Assembly (NCBI RefSeq): GCF_023065955.2
Contig: NW_026623019.1
Location: 17,674,350 to 17,738,349, forward strand
DNA: 64,000 nt
Direction: 5' to 3'
Origin: Ursus arctos
Lineage: Eukaryota > Chordata > Mammalia > Carnivora > Ursidae
The stretch's first letter is position 1. Every line of letters begins with the position of its first letter. Below, piece by piece: positions 46,698-59,989 of this stretch. The notes under the pieces are model-generated. The model saw nothing but the letters and a program-made list of their open reading frames with translations, searched no databases and had not been told where the DNA came from. The position numbers and the translations under genes are program-made.

Positions 46698-46731
46698 TGT
46701 GTGTGTGTGTGTGTAGATAGATAGATAGATA
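46698..46731. repeat. (GT)n(GATA)n microsatellite
   Basis: About nine GT units followed by four to five GATA units. Confidence 0.9.
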
Positions 46732-48719
46732 AAGAATCATGGACAGAAAACATGGTGTCACTAAAACATCTTCCCCCAAACTGTGGCAATATTCCAAGCT
46801 CCACCTCTCACAGTTACACGGAATTCACTCTCTGAAATCTAAACAGTCTCTTCTTTAATTTCCTTGCACCTGCTTAATCCATCCATATCAGTGATGAAAA
46901 CTTAAAATCATTTCTAGCCAAAATGATATTACTGGACTCCTACATGCTTACAAAAATAGCTTCTATTTGAAAGTGAGTGGTGAAGTGTTAGGCTCTAGAC
47001 CACCATCTAAGTGCATGAAATTTTCCATATTTATTTAATTACAGCAGTAGGTAATATTATTAGTAAGTCTTTTCTTTCATCATTTCGTTGGTCTTCCACT
47101 GTTCCTCCATAAGGTTAACACTAAACCTGCTTTGTATTTCTACTCACTGCCAATACTGTGCCATCTAACAGTATTTATTTTTAATCAGTCAAGACAGGGG
47201 GGGAAATGGGGAGTACTTTAAATGTTTTTTCTTTTAATCATCAAAAGAAGGGAAGGGAGAAAGAAAATAAAATCAGTCCTTTTGTTTATGAAGGTGATAT
47301 CTTCAACTACTTCGGAAATTCACTGCAGCGTAAGCCTTCTGAGCATTTCTTTTGCAGGAGGTGATCGACAAAATTCTATCCTGCGAAAAGGCACAGCCGG
47401 GGAGCCTTGGGGGAGGAGGAAGGGATAGCCACAGCACCCGAAAGCTGACTGAGGCAGGTGTAAACGCAGAGACACAAAAATCACATCTACTACGAATCAA
47501 GTAAATTCGTGGCTTGTAGTCCACTCCCAGCTTATATGTACCATTGTAGAGAATGAGTAAAAGTCCAATGGGCTGCAATGGCTTTAAAATACTCATCCCT
47601 TTCACCAATCTTACCTTAAATCTCATTTCTGTCATCTTTCATGGTTATTCCTTGCATCCCTAGTCTTAAGGGAAAGCTATTAGGCACTTCTCAAGAACGT
47701 ATTAACCCGGTATTCATCCTTGGTCCAGATCCCTTTTTCCCACAGCACAGAAGCCAAGAAGCTGCTGAGTTTTTACTCTGCCGTTCAATTCTACCTTGAT
47801 TGTAATTCCACATCACTTCCATATGGCTAGTTAACTGCCTAACCATCCATAGAGTGAGTATCAATTATGGAATTATAAATCTAACAATTAACTGACTCGA
47901 TGGGTTTGAGGAGAGTGCTGGCTTCTGTGTTTGGCCTCCTGAGGCAGGGAGTCTCTTGGTATTTGATTCAGGTCCCTCCCAGGAGGCTGGGCCACATCTA
48001 AACCCCCCAGGCCGACAACTCACAACCCTGCTGCTCGCCCCTGGCACTGAATGATCACACGGCCTCTGCCAAGTGTGGCTACCATCACTGGTCGCATCTC
48101 CTACGCGCTCGTCGTGTCTGTCTGCACGCATATGGGAAGCCTTTCCTACAGAACACTTTGAGCAAAGCATTGTCACTATTCTCAGAAAGAGTTTTATGAC
48201 AAGGAAATGATTCTGGTCTTCACAAGGAGGCCTGGGTTTAAATTCTACTTCTGACACACACTGTTTTAACAAAAAAAAAAAAAAAAAATAGGGAACCATT
48301 TAACTGCCGATGTTGGCAAAATGGAAAAAAAAAAAAGTGAATCTTATTTAAGAAGTGAGCAGGTTAAAGACTGATCAATTATGGTAATGGCGTCATGAGC
48401 TACTGAAACCTCAAAGGAATTTTTCATATGGAAACTCTACACCTTTTCATGGAGTTGGATGAATGTAAGAGACTTATACATCTAATTTAGAGGAAGGGAG
48501 ACGACGGCCATGCCTTCTAATTGTTGGACAACCACCAGCCTTTCCTGACAAGTAACGTGAACTTACTGAAAAGCTCTCTCAGAGGTATTGCACCTTACTG
48601 TGCCAAGGCAACAAAAAGGCCGTCAAATATTCATTGCACCAGTGAAAAATGCATTCTCATTAAAGAATCCTTTCCCTGGATCCAGTGTTTGATTCTGTGT
48701 CTAAAAAAAACAAAATCCA
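46732..48719. other. Unique DNA, no gene recognised
   Basis: The 144-codon minus frame at 47865-48299 starts in a run of 18 T complement (poly-Phe) and shows no domain. The remainder has no recognised repeat. Confidence 0.4.
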
Positions 48720-48944
48720 AGGGGCACCTGGGTGGCTCAGAGGTCTGAGCCTTCGTCTGCCTTCGGCTCAGGTCATGATCTCAGGGTCCTGGGATCGAGC
48801 CCCACATCCAGGCTCCACGCTGGGTGGGGAGTCTGCTTGTTCCTCTCCCTCTGCCTTCTGCCTCTCCCCCTCCCCACTCGTGCTCTCTCTCTCTCTCTCA
48901 AATACATAAAAACTTTTTAAAAAATAAATAATAAATAAAAAATG
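48720..48944 (+). mobile_element. CAN SINE, older
   Basis: GGGGCACCTGGGTGGCTCAG head with AGGTCTGAGCCTTCGTCTGC (expanded A-box spacer), CTGGGATCGAGCCCCACATC B box and a (CT)n body. Tail mutated to AAATACATAAAAAC. Confidence 0.92.
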
Positions 48945-51899
48945 AAAAACCAAAAGCCAAAACCAATAAAAGTGTCAACAGGATAAATATTTTTAGAAGC
49001 AGCATCATAAAGAAAATACGTAAATGGGTCTCTACTCAGTACCTGTTATAATACACCAATGCCTGAATTCTTCAAATACTTAAACTACCCTGCACTCTGC
49101 CGTACTGACGGATGAAACACCGAAGAAACTGTGCCAACGCGGACTCCTGCACAGGGACAGGCATTTTGTTTTTACCTTAGGAGCTAATTCTATGTAATAG
49201 CATGAAGGCACGTACGGTAATAACACTTACTTAGTATATATTTAGAGAGTGCTGAACATCATACTTCCACAGAAAGCAACTGCATCATTTTTTTTTTAAA
49301 GGTTCTTGCATAAAGGGGCCTACCTACCAGTAGCCAGTTTGAGCTGCGAAAAATCTAAGGGAATGTGCAGACGTGGCTCTGCTTACTCACTTCCAAACTC
49401 CCTGGATAGCCTCAGGGCATCTCCACAACCCTTCTAGAAGTTCTCAGCCTGCTGGGAGACTCCCCCTCGCCTCTCACTTCTCCGGTGGACCCTGGGACAA
49501 CTCCTCACAGCTCATAGCTGCACACTTCGCTTCTCTCGAGGCCCTCCTGCCTGTGGCACGGGGTTTGGCCGATTTATGAGCACTTGGTCCGGGATCATTG
49601 GCTTGCATTTGACGGAAACCCAGCAAATATATTAGTGACCGATACATGTAAAATCAGCATCACTGGTATGTCTGCTCTTGGCTTCGGATCCTCAGTAGGA
49701 GACTTTGGTGACTCAAATGACCATTCACTCTTTCCTACTCTCTTAGCGAGATTCTTTCCTGGGAACTGACAACCTGAACTTAACGTAGAGAACAGCCGGC
49801 TTGACTGGGACCCGCGGCACATTGGTCATTTTGCTCGGCATCAGGGGGGATACAGAAATAATAGACTGAACTTTTATCCTTTCATACAAGGACTATTTCC
49901 CTCCCCTCAAAAGTCATCCCAGATCACTGTCTGATACGCAAAAAGAAAAACAACAGCTAGACCAAGTGGTCAGGTGGCCAAGGAGGGCGCCGACAGGAAC
50001 TTATGAAATCTCAGGTGAGCTACCTGTATGACCGTGGTTTTCATGAAGTGCCTTACGGACCTCATGAAATCTTAGCCAAGTCCCTGGAAAACATTAAAAT
50101 TCCTAAAAGGATCACTTCATTTTATTTTTATTTTCTTTAGAACACTTTTACAAATTACTATGCCTTTACTGTCTTAAAATATCTTTTTTTAATCATCATG
50201 GGGAAAAAAAATCCCCGTCATATACCATCACATCCCTACAAGTTGGCCCATGGAGAACAGACAGGTAAATTGCCAGTCTATTCTGAAAAGAAATTGGGTC
50301 AAAATTGGGGGGGGGGGGGAGCCAGCTATGAGTAACCTTTTAGGTAAGTGTAGGCTAGAGCCCCAAAGTGGATTTGTTTAAGCTTCTGTTGCTCTCTGCC
50401 ATCGCAGAATTATCACAATAATGTTCAAACGTGTGGGATGAAGTCATGATAATTACGGAGTCCCGACGACCTGTAGGAACAGAGCTGCAATGCTAATTCC
50501 CATCCTCATCCTTGAGTTTTCCACGCCGAAGCCCTCCCAGGAATCTGCAGTTTTAACAGAAGCATCTCAGGAGATTTTGGTACAGGTGCTCTGATGCAGA
50601 GGTTCCTTCCGTACTTTGAGCAGAGCCAGGGAGAAAAAAATTCCCTGATTTACTACTGAAGCCAACAAAGGGACCAAGTTTCCAAGGCCGTAGCGGAACA
50701 ATCCTCAAGCGTGTACGCAGGCCTCTAAGAGCTGAGGGGAGAAGGCAGAGAATTCCAAAATTAAGTGGGCTACCATTTGAGCGTCCCAACAGCACGGCAG
50801 AGAAACGGCAATTCTATGGCATGGACAGACACCAGTTGCTCCAAAATGGTTTTCAAAAGAGTCTGTGGAGTTTGGGTTTGGTTTGGTTTTCCTCCTACGG
50901 AAACCCATAGCATTTTATATAATGGAAGAGGCTGAAGAAACTAATTGTGAGCAGTCATTTTTGCAGAAACCCTTACTCCACGGAGTAAAGAACAGCTGTC
51001 CGCCACTTAGAATATTACACACTGTTAACAGGTACAAGGGATTAACCTTTGCAGCACAAAGCACTGTAAGCAACTGGGTCTGGCTAGATTTGTACAAGAA
51101 AAGTCCTTAAAAATCAGCGCCATTCAATCCAAATTTAAACCAACTTTGATCTTCTTGATTCGGCACGAAGACTTTTTTCCTATTTTTGTTTTTTCCTGGA
51201 ACAGTCTGACTTTGCACAGCCTTACTATTTGAAACACCAAGACGCCCTAACCCAAACAGTATCATCCACCCCTACTGCTGCGGCTCCTTCCCAGAATTTC
51301 CTAGCACTGCAGTGAGTCCACATCAATATTTGCTTATTCTTCCGCCGTGTGGATTACAGCCGCCACCGCCCCTCCCCCTTGTCGCAGAGCCGCTGTCCAG
51401 ATAGCCTGGTCATATGTGCTGTTTGCACACATACACGTTCCACGCAACAGAACCCTGTTGCTCTAAGCAACACACTTAGCCTGATACAAACTGCCATTCT
51501 CTCCCTAGAACCTCTGAATCTTAACGGAGCTTCCCAACATTGTGTCCCCTGTGACAGAGATCTGGCTTTGACCTTTGAGGCTCACTGTGGCAACTGCTAG
51601 TAACGCTACAAAACCGTCTCCTTAGCAGGACTCTCACACCTACTCAAAGGTCAAACCTTAATAAGTTTGAGTTTCTAGAAGATATCCACCCTGGCCCCTC
51701 CCACTATGATTCCCGTTCACACTGCCTATTTTTTTTCTTCTTTTTTTTTTTTCCAGAGTTTTGATCATGGGTTTCTATTTATTTATGCATGTCCTGGTTA
51801 AATGTCTGCTTTCCCTACTTGCACGGAAGCTCCACAAGGATAGGGATCTTAGTGTTATTTATCACTGTATCCCGACCTCTTAACACACGGTCAAAGAAA
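48945..51899. other. Unique DNA, no gene recognised
   Basis: Frames of 60-83 codons only. A 13-G run lies at 50307-50319. One MER5-like piece is listed separately. Parts near 50860-51110 and 51350-51600 look like ordinary non-coding DNA. Confidence 0.4.
50530..50605 (+). mobile_element. MER5-like remnant
   Basis: GGAATCTGCAGTTTTAACAG, AAGCATCTCAGGAGATTTTG and GGTGCTCTGATGCAG follow the MER5A 3' half (GGAATCTGCATTTTAACAAG...GGTGATTCTGATGCAG). Confidence 0.5.
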
Positions 51900-52001
51900 T
51901 TTTTTTTTTTTAAAGTAAACTCTACAGAACCCAAGGTGGGGCTTGAACTTACAACCCCAAGATCACGTGTTGCATGCTCTACTGAGCCAGCCAAGTGACT
52001 C
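51900..52001 (-). mobile_element. Short tRNA-derived SINE
   Basis: AAAGTAAACTCTACAGAACC, GGGGCTTGAACTTACAACCC (B-box complement) and GTTGCATGCTCTACTGAGCC with AGCCAAGTGACTC at the head. AGAAATTTTTTT and AGAAATATTTTT flank it. Confidence 0.88.
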
Positions 52002-52625
52002 AGAAATATTTTTTTTTAAGTGATAGAAACCACTCAAGATCCCAAAGGTGCAAAGGTCTAATCCCTCAAAGCCAGTTACTACCATTGCCATATGCGTCTT
52101 CAGTCTGGTCCAGAATGGGAGAGTCACCTGTTCTCCTTCGTTGCTGGATGTACACACTGGGTCGTCTGACCTGGTTTTCTATTCTTTGCTGGCCATCATG
52201 CTGTTGGGGTAGCAAACACAATAATGATTCTGTACGAAGCTCTGCCTTCCTTTGGCTTATCACAAGCAGCACCATGCAAACTACGTTTAAGGATCAAGAT
52301 TATCTTTCAGCATTTCTCTGGGTCTCCAGAGTCACATGGAAGCTTCTGGGTGACCGCCTTTAAGACTTCTGAAATGCTTGAAGTCAATTAGGCTGGAAAA
52401 TTTTTCTGGCAGCTGAGAATTTTATCTAGGTTCCATGTTTTAAGGAATGTCAGAGCATAATACGCTGAACAAAATCAGACACTGTGATTCACTCTTGGTG
52501 AGAGAGAAGGGCGGGACATCCCTCACCTGACAGAGCATCTAAAGGAGGTCCTCCAATTACGTAACGCCATGCTCCTGTCAATCTCTTTCAGTGGTCCACA
52601 GCCAGGGCTGTCATCTGTGGGTGAA
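52002..52625. other. Unique non-coding DNA
   Basis: A 122-codon plus frame at 51995-52363 starts at the SINE edge and has no domain. Confidence 0.4.
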
Positions 52626-53110
52626 TCACTCACTCATTCACCTGGCCAACAATACTAACTAAGCCTCTATTAATTCGAGTCCCATTCTTGGCACATGGGG
52701 TCTAGCGATACACAAAACAAGACAAGACCCCTCGTGGAGCTTCTAGTAGGGGGAGATAGACATCAGGCCAATCAAAGTACGGAATGTAAAACAGCAAAAA
52801 CTCCTAGCAACAGGTTAGAGTTGCCATGGGGACTGGTGGTGAGGGGAGTGCTCACCGAAACCACTCAAGTCGAGGCTTGAGAGAGAGGAGGGAACACGCC
52901 AGGCTGCTTCTGGTGGGGGAGCAGTCCAGGCTGGACATACCTCCAAGGCAAAGGGCTGAAAACAGAAAGGAAGCTGATGCGTTCAAGGAACACTACGGAG
53001 GAAGGAAGAAGGAACAGAGTCAAGGAAGAGAAGAGTAGAAGGAGGCCAGGTCAGGGACAGGCAAGGCAGAGGACCAGTAGAGCCTCTACAATTTTAGCTT
53101 CTACTCCAAG
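52626..53110 (-). repeat. L2, long fragment
   Basis: CACTCACTCATTCACCTGGC, CCCCTCGTGGAGCTTCTAGT, GGGAACACGCCAGGCTGCTT, GCGTTCAAGGAACACTACGG and ATTTTAGCTTCTACTCCA run in the order of the inverted L2 3' kilobase. One of the longest old repeats in the window. Confidence 0.7.
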
Positions 53111-54807
53111 AGGAAGCCGCCCGAGGGCCTCTCGGCAGAGCAACAATAAAGCTGCCTTTTGCTTGGATAGCATAACTGGCTGCTTTGGGAAGCCTTAACT
53201 GGGAGGGAGACAGGGAAGAGAACTTCCTCTACTACCTGCCACACTGGAAACACCACAGCCTGTGTTCTGCGCCACGACCGAAAGGCATGTCGGAGCGCAC
53301 TGCTTAATCTGCCCACAGACCGGGTCCAGCACCTTTCCATGAATAGAGGCCAGAAACACTGCGTCCTCACGTTTCTGCTTTTGAAGAGGAATGATATATT
53401 GCAGAAATGGGCGTTGAGATGGGACAGACCTGCTCCACTTGGGAGGATGGGAGCAGGGGCCAAGTATGTTTGCTCCTTTAAAAAAAAAAAAAAAAAGATG
53501 AATTTACTACCTACTGGGCATGGGGCCTGGCAGAACAGGCAGGTGCTGAGTAAAGGAGAACTCGTACCATTATCATTTTAGTGACAATGATCAGCGACCC
53601 CAAGGCTTCGTCAAAAATCCACATGCTACAAGATTCTATGAAGACATAATAGTATCCTTCTCACTACTCTCATGGCCAAACCCACTTTCGAGTATAATAC
53701 TAATCCAAAGCTGGTCCAAGTCTAAATACTCCTATTTCGTCAGGACTTGAACTTCACGAGATTGAGCAAGGAAGCCAGTAGCTCTCCCAAACAGATCCGA
53801 GATGAGTTTCAGCTATGGACTTCCAACTCGCTCACTCTTGGTGACAAAGATAAAATGCTGTTCAACCTCAACCCTATGCCAGAGGCTATAATTGCTCTAT
53901 TCAGGAAGTTTTTAAAAATAAATTCCTTATTTTTTAGCAAAATGTCCTTCTCTTTACAAAAATAGAGTTATTCACAAAAATATTAATTTTTAACCTAGAA
54001 AACCAAAGGTTTCATTTGATAGACACATTTTATAATGTTTTTTAAAATTAACTCTTTTCCATCATTTTCTGTTTCCATCATTTTCCATCATTTACCAGAC
54101 ACCTCTGGTTGCCGACCCAACAACCATTTCCCCCTTAACCTTTGCTAGCAAAGCTCCGATTCTGTTGTGGCATCCATCCCTCCGTCACACACTTCGAGGG
54201 ATGGCGGGTGACCCTGCCCTCAGTTCACGTGTGAATCCTGAATGGGACCATCACTGCGTCCAAGGTCTGGCTCCCCTTCAAGTGGGCTGACCCTTTAGGC
54301 AGGTCTGACTCTCAGACTCCCTAAAGGACTGGATACTGTCACCACCGGTGGTTATGTGGTGGAGGGGCCTTGGGGAAGTTGCCTTGCTCCCAAAAAGGAA
54401 ACGCCAGAAGAAAGAGACCTTGCTGTGTCTGGTTTTGCTGCATCCGGATAAGGAGCTGGAAACCCTCGCCAGAGCTGCCGTGAGCCTGAAGCAGAAGAAT
54501 CTCCCAGCAGCCCGAGCCACAGCAGAGCCCGAGCCCCGCGCTGTGACATGTGGAGCCTTCCCTACTCCTGGACTGCTTGTTACATGAAAGAATGAATGTC
54601 CTCCTTGCTGAAGCCAGTTAGAATCAGGTGTTTCTGCTACCTACAGCCTGGGAGAACACTGTTTTAATACATTATAACTAATTTTCTTTTGGTCCAGTAT
54701 TATTGCTGAAAATTTATTCTGATAAATGACATCACATTTGCACAAAAGTAAAGAGATGCCTTTTCCCCCTTACTCCTTTTTATCATAAGCATAATGTACA
54801 TTCCCTT
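53111..54807. other. Unique DNA; possible old repeat near 54.1-54.7 kb
   Basis: 54090-54660 reads like a decayed interspersed repeat (AAGTGGGCTGACCCTTTAGG, TTGCTGAAGCCAGTTAGAAT, TTTCTGCTACCTACAGCC) but I cannot name its family. The GC-rich 54360-54540 gives frames of 65-80 codons without a domain. Confidence 0.35.
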
Positions 54808-54819
54808 TGGAAATTATTT

Positions 54820-55016
54820 TATAAAGATTTTTATTTATTTATTCATTCAACAGAGAGAGAGACAGCCAGCGAGAGAGGGAACACAAGCAGGGGGAGTGGG
54901 AGAGGAAGAAGCAGGCTCACAACAGAAGAGCCCGATGTGGGGCTCGATCCCACAACGCCGGGATCACGCCCTGAGCCGAAGGCAGACGCTTAACCGCTGT
55001 GCCACCCAGGCGCCCC
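54820..55016 (-). mobile_element. Young CAN SINE, exact 12-bp target-site duplication
   Basis: Inverted consensus-like copy (AAGCAGGCTCACAACAGAAG, GTGGGGCTCGATCCCACAAC, GCCACCCAGGCGCCCC). TGGAAATTATTT at 54808-54819 and 55017-55028. Confidence 0.97.
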
Positions 55017-55028
55017 TGGAAATTATTT

Positions 55029-58000
55029 CTAACTCTCATAAATGACCCGAGTAAAGTCTCCGTTTTCCTTAAAGTGTGTCTTCATTTTCATCAAACTTCC
55101 ATGTATCCCGGTTTGGTTATTTATAAAAGCTATTGAAAACACCGTCCCCACATAGATTCCTGGTATTTTGGTAACTAGAAGGTTGGAAAGATTTCCAACA
55201 ACCTCTAAGCTGCGCTTTTATTCTGCAGGTATTCAGTGCCTCAGGGGCTTACAGGATTTCTGTGGAAAACCAGTTTCTTTTGAGCTTTTTCCTGAATCCT
55301 TCCCAAAGGCTTCAGGCTTTTCACACTCTTCCCTGAGTGTCTGAAGAAGCTCGTGGGGCCTATGCGTGCAGGCATCCACACTAGCACAGATGTGTGTAAA
55401 TCGAACGTTATCAGAAGTTCTGTCCTCGGAGACAGCAATGTAAGTATAGAAAGATGTTAGAATCCAAAACTCTTGCCTAGCTACTTTACCAGATGACAGC
55501 CTTCCTGCAAAACGGATTCACAAGAGCTGAGTGTAGTTACGGTATGCCAATAAACAGCGCTTCCTCCCTTTCCGCACACAAAGAGAAGACGTTTATTTGC
55601 TTGCTTTCTTAGACACACATGACCTAAGAATGCATTCCTCGCATACCTCCATGTTGACCTTTTTTATACGTACAAAAGCAAATTGCTACTGGAGTCCGTT
55701 ATCTTGATGCCAAGTGAATTCCTTCAAAATGTATTTAATAGAGGACTGTGAATTTCAGATTTCAAGGCAACTTACACACTCAAGCTGCAGAAACTACTTT
55801 CGAATCTCCACAACGGAAGCTGCACAGAGGGAAACAGAAAATTTGGGTGACAGTGCTGCTTCTGCACTAGTTGGAGAATAGTTGCCATTTATCGTTGACA
55901 TATGACATATAAGCTGGCCCAGCCCTTACTCGGTCAGAGAACCCTTCACAGCAAAGCAGGTGCTTGTAAGCGGCACTGGGACGCCCAGGTGAGTTATGGG
56001 GCTCACCAGACTACATCAGTCACTTCAAGAAATACACACCAAAAGTTGACCTATTTCCATTTTCCTGTCAGTGATATTTCTCACCATAGCAGAAAGAATA
56101 TATGAACGGTTAGAAACCACTGTGGAATGGAAATGGCCTCACATACCAGGAAAGGCCTAAAGTTGGACACATTTCAACTTTCAATAAATACTACAGTCCT
56201 TGATGGAGACCAGCAGGGCAACCAACAGCAGGAGATAAAATCACCACGAGAATCAACTCCAATATTCTGTCTTCCCCGACCTACCCATTACCTTCTGAGC
56301 TCCTTTCAGAATTCCTTTCCCTCTTGATTTACCCCTCCTCACTGTTTTCCGATCACTGTGCAAGAAACACTTAAATCTGACAAGTCAATTACTTTAACTT
56401 CTACAAGAACGTGAATGTTTTCTTTATGTCATACACAAATTTAGTCAATGATTAGAAAGACTAAGGTCACCGAATGCTATACTGCCTTATAGGTGTGAGT
56501 GTTATTCTGAAAACAAAGAATTAGAAACACTGAAATATGCTTTTTGGTTTTTTTTAAGCCTTTCGGACTTTTGAGTAAGAGAGGACAGAAATCTGGCCAA
56601 AGGCCTAGAAGTAGAAGAACAATTCCTAAAAAATAAAGATGGAAAATTCTTGATCCATATAATCTCTATAAAAGGTATGGAAATAATTTATTTTGTTTCT
56701 ATAACTTTTCAAAAGCCAGGAGATTTGAAACAAAAGAAAGAGGAGGTAGATTTTCGGTGGAATTATTTTTTATTGTTTCCCTACTGTAATAGTAAAACAC
56801 CCCTTAGCTTCTATAAAGCACATTCTAATACTGTTAGTTTAAATATCTGGCTATCTTAACGGCGACCTCATATATAAAACATGGACCTTCATTTGGATCA
56901 GAAGCTCATTGAATTCAATGCAAGTCAACTTACTTTAGCTCTAAATATGCTCTAAAAGTCAAAACCACAAAATGTATGGCTTGCCTTCTAATGGAGAAAT
57001 ATGCTTTGTTACTCAATTTTTTTTAAATAAGTTGTCAGAAAATCTATCTAACAGCTGATATATAAGTAGACTATATCAGATATTCCAGATTTGTCTTCAG
57101 TGTAAGCAAAGCTAAGCAAATACCAAAGGACTATAAACACACTTGATTTATGTATATTCATCTAATAGAAAAAAAGTATATAAAAGTGCCGTTAAATTTA
57201 TAATTTATTATGAAGTAGTCACATTTATAATACTGCTTGAAATCTTCTTTCAATGGAAAAAATATTTCAAGACCAGTTTAACTGTAAATCATCATTTTGA
57301 AATGACTTATATAGAATTAAGGTTCATAAATTCATACTTTAAGCTAGTGAGGTATGAAAAAAAACTATGGTAAAATCCTTACGAAGTGAGGAAATACTCA
57401 GAATTTTCCCTAGTGAAGCTGTTCTGTAAACGCACACATACTGAGTTTGTTTTAGACGAGGTGTGTCTAACGTTATTTCTAGATACCAGGAACCCGTTAA
57501 TACTCTTTAATGACTTAATTAGCCTTATTATTCTGCTTGCTTTCTCTTTATGATGAGAAGTCTATGAATCCATTACTATCCCTTCAGAACTACATGAGAC
57601 ATTTCACCCATCCTTCCTGACGGGCTGCTATCACCTCAGGTTCATCTATTTGGCTACTGGTTTCCAGCACCTGTATTAATTTCACTGTTACCAGCTCCTG
57701 CTTCTATAATCACTTACAACACACCTCAATCACTAACAAGGATCCAAACTCAAAAGTCCCTTTCTCCCTGCACTCGGCATGGACCACAATTTTCTCCTCT
57801 CGTCTAGACTGAACTACTTCTTTGTTTTCCCGCATTCGAGCTTACTTTTACTTCCTTCCACCTCTCCAAACCATTAACTTCCCTCCTATAAGGACTTTTA
57901 CAAAACTCTTGGGCATTCCCTTATTACACATATATCTTTATTAGCAGCTTCCTGGTGCTAGGCCTAAATATGGAACATATATGACTAACCCTAGGATTAG

Positions 58001-58190
58001 CTGAAATGTCTCCTCTTTCAAGGTAGATACTCTAACATCTGAATATTCTTATTAATAACAAGTGCCACTTGGTTTGATAGGTCCCTACCAGTCAAGAAAA
58101 CCCATTTTAGACTTCAATTAAGCGAGAAAATCTTCTACTAAATTAAGTCACTGATATACGAGGTATGTTTGTTACAGCAGCTCATCGTAC
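55029..58190. other. Unique AT-rich DNA, no gene recognised
   Basis: 3.1 kb without a SINE or recognised L1, the longest such stretch apart from 48.9-51.9 kb. Frames of 66-78 codons only. Parts near 56880-57400 are strongly AT-rich. Confidence 0.45.
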
Positions 58191-58194
58191 TGTA

Positions 58195-58455
58195 TTACGA
58201 TGCTCTAAAATAAAAGTTAATGGTTCCCTAGTGCTGACTACGGGCCAAATTTAAGTATTCTACACTTCTAAACTCGTGATTTAACCCACACAGCAAAGGT
58301 AGTACAGATGAGAAAGTACTAGTAATACCCTCATTTATAGCTGAAACTAACCTAGGACCGAGCGAAAACTTGTAGCCTGTCCAAAATGATCCGGCTTTTA
58401 AATAAGTGGCCGATCCAGACGCAAGCTCTGGTTCTGTGGCTCAGCAGGCCATGCT
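58195..58455 (-). repeat. MIR
   Basis: CTGACTACGGGCCAAATTTA, TGTAGCCTGTCCAAAATGAT, CCAGACGCAAGCTCTGGTTC and CATGCTCTTAACACCGTGTG fit an inverted MIR including its tRNA-related head. Confidence 0.6.
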
Positions 58456-59210
58456 CTTAACACCGTGTGGTGCTGCCTCTCCCAGCTTTTATCATTCAAA
58501 GGAATATTAATATGACCAGTGAGGGTACAACTGAGATGGGAAAATGAAGGTGGGCAGGGTTCAGAGTCTCAAGTTAAGGTGGGAAGGCAGAAGCATAAGG
58601 ATTATCATTGACACAATATTCTATATGAAGACTTAAACTTGTCATGCCACAAAGACTCTTCATTTCTAGATGCCATCAGAGACTTTGGTTCCATAAAATG
58701 ACAAGAATTTGTTTTCATTTGAAAGATACATGGTTTAATACATTTAATTCCTTAGAAGTGAAAGACTTAAGATTCCTTAGGAATCTATGTGACTGGTTTT
58801 GGCCACACTTTGGATTTGCAGACAGAAAACAGACTAAAGAACTTCTTATTTGTAAGGGAAGGATCACCTTATCGAAAGATTTCCCCGTCCACCGGCACAC
58901 AATCAGGACTCTATATAAAACGGCACCCTTCGGAGGCATGGAGTACGGTATGGGGCCCAACAGGCTGCAGACTTGAAATGGTCAGGACGCAAGAGCTCTT
59001 CAACATGCATCAAAAAAGACTTTGCTGTTCCCAGGACCAATTCATACCACTTCTCTTGGTGGTTTAGGGCTTTATTTTATTTTTTGATAATGAAAAATGC
59101 ACCGATTTTCAGTGCAAACATGACAACAGGCACAAACACCATCACTGAAATCATTTGTACCCAGCTATCAGACAGAGACAATGGTCAAAAAAAAAAAAAA
59201 ATCAAGATAT
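58456..59210. other. Unique non-coding DNA
   Basis: Frames of 81-110 codons (58644-59254) overlap in three phases and carry no domain. A 14-A run is near 59187. Confidence 0.4.
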
Positions 59211-59213
59211 TAA

Positions 59214-59322
59214 GGGGTGTCTGGCTGGCTCAGTTCGTGCAGCGTGTGACCTGATCTCAGGGTTGTGAGTTCGAGCCCTATGTTGGGTGTAGAGATTACT
59301 TAAAAAATAAAACAAAATAATA
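59214..59322 (+). mobile_element. Short tRNA-derived SINE
   Basis: GGGGTGTCTGGCTGGCTCAG, GTTGTGAGTTCGAGCCCTAT, GTGTAGAGATTACTTAAAAA. AAGATATTAAG (left) and AAGATTTTAAG (right) mark the target duplication. Confidence 0.92.
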
Positions 59323-59544
59323 AAAGATTTTAAGATACCTTTCCTTTGCTTACGCACATAAAACTTAATTTTGTAACCCTTGTATTTCACAAAAAGAATC
59401 CAGGCTCAAGGATATGTTTTGTTCTGACTCATTAACTAAGAAATAAGCTGTGTGTTTTGCTTTATTTTTTTACAATTGTTAATTGTTCCTTCCTTCCACC
59501 GACGTAAGTCAGACACATGTTGACAACAGCTGTGTAGGGATAAA

Positions 59545-59790
59545 AGCAGCTAACTTTTATTGAGTATCTATTACTTCTGGGCCCTATACAAAACATTTAA
59601 CATATATTCTCTCTTTTATTCTTTACAACAATCGCTGTGATTTATCTCCCATTTTATAGATGAGGCATGTGACACCTGGAAAGATAAAGTGGCCTTTATC
59701 CTTTATCACCCAGGCAACAAGTAGGGGAGTCAGGATTCGAGTCCTGGCCAGGTGATGCCACCGCCCATTCCTGGAGCCACCATGCTTCAC
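59545..59790 (-). repeat. MIR
   Basis: TAACTTTTATTGAGTATCTA, CTCCCATTTTATAGATGAGG, CACCCAGGCAACAAGTAGGG and GGATTCGAGTCCTGGCCAGG are the inverted MIR. Confidence 0.7.
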
Positions 59791-59989
59791 TCATCCTCAA
59801 ATACGGCTTGTGAGCTGTCTCAGGAAAACAGGTAACAGTTATATTGAGGGAACCTGTCTGGGTCCCCCTCCCTTGCCAAGGCCCCAGATTATGTGGTTAC
59901 TCTTCTCTATAAAATGTCATCTGAAAGGGCTGAAGCTCCCCTCCCACAGTCAACTAGCATGACCACCTCTGCCGCTCTGACTCCAGAGA

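Noticed and set aside
47865..48299. 144-codon minus-strand frame
   Set aside because: Begins in a homopolymer-encoded Phe run; no domain or splice context.
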